Positions 22,646 through 22,663 of a DNA stretch of 22,663 nucleotides are shown one piece after another (position 1 is the first letter of the stretch; each line of letters starts with the position of its first letter). Below the pieces are notes generated by a model. That model made no database searches and was not told the origin of the DNA. It saw only the letters and a program-made list of their open reading frames with translations. A program made the position numbers and the translations under genes. The DNA comes from an uncultured Muribaculaceae bacterium (GTDB taxonomy: Bacteria > Bacteroidota > Bacteroidia > Bacteroidales > Muribaculaceae), in the NCBI GenBank assembly GCA_910577465.1, contig CAJTMM010000011.1:53692-76354 (forward strand), given 5' to 3'.

Positions 22646-22663
22646 GTAGGGAGGTTGGTGGGC

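Noticed and set aside
1..22663. Possible CRISPR array, integrase, transposase or prophage
   Set aside because: No regularly spaced repeats of suitable length and no matching proteins were seen; repeats at the right edge are too short and irregular.

Overview
The window looks like chromosomal DNA of a gut Bacteroidales, most likely Muribaculaceae. Supporting this are promoters of the Bacteroidetes type (TTTG, 19-20 bp, TAnnTTTG), starts that almost all lack a Shine-Dalgarno, the families DUF4492 and DUF3098, a SusC/SusD pair, and a subtilase ending in a type IX secretion sorting domain. The family-level assignment is inference from content. I see no transposase, phage gene, CRISPR array or plasmid gene.

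Layout. (1) 1-279: C-terminal end of an AAA/DUF4143 ATPase on +. (2) 353-560: two identical tRNA-Val(TAC) genes on -, with a strong promoter on their right and a hairpin terminator on their left. (3) 769-3761: DUF4492-cydA-cydB on +, a cytochrome bd oxidase operon. (4) 3798-10846 on -: a close-packed nine-gene run read from the right, ftsX, DUF3098, uppP, truB, queA, yigZ-like, an unknown 124-residue protein, an exported cyclophilin and an M16 metallopeptidase. It joins cell division, lipid-carrier recycling, tRNA modification and protein handling. (5) 10948-12318 on -: miaB, divergent from (6) 12402-14291 on +: a small membrane protein followed by a CoA-transferase of acetate/propionate/succinate metabolism. 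The two sides share a 19-bp palindrome in which each arm is a -7 box. (7) 14395-22316 on -: a SusC-SusD-surface lipoprotein locus followed, past a terminator, by a secreted S8 protease with a T9SS tail. (8) 22317-22663: about 350 bp of gene-free, repeat-rich DNA upstream of susC.

Most of the window is core housekeeping. The most distinctive part is the 8-kb SusCD locus. Its only enzyme gene in view is a T9SS-exported subtilase rather than a glycan-degrading enzyme, which suggests a protein or peptide acquisition locus. A strong hairpin terminator separates the lipoprotein gene from the protease gene, so protease expression probably depends on read-through or on a promoter I cannot recognise.

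Several starts are placed inside the longest open frame (ftsX 10846, miaB 12318, S8 protease 16635, cyclophilin 5905, small membrane protein 12402). The longer versions begin at GTG or TTG, run into promoter or terminator elements, or precede the signal peptide.
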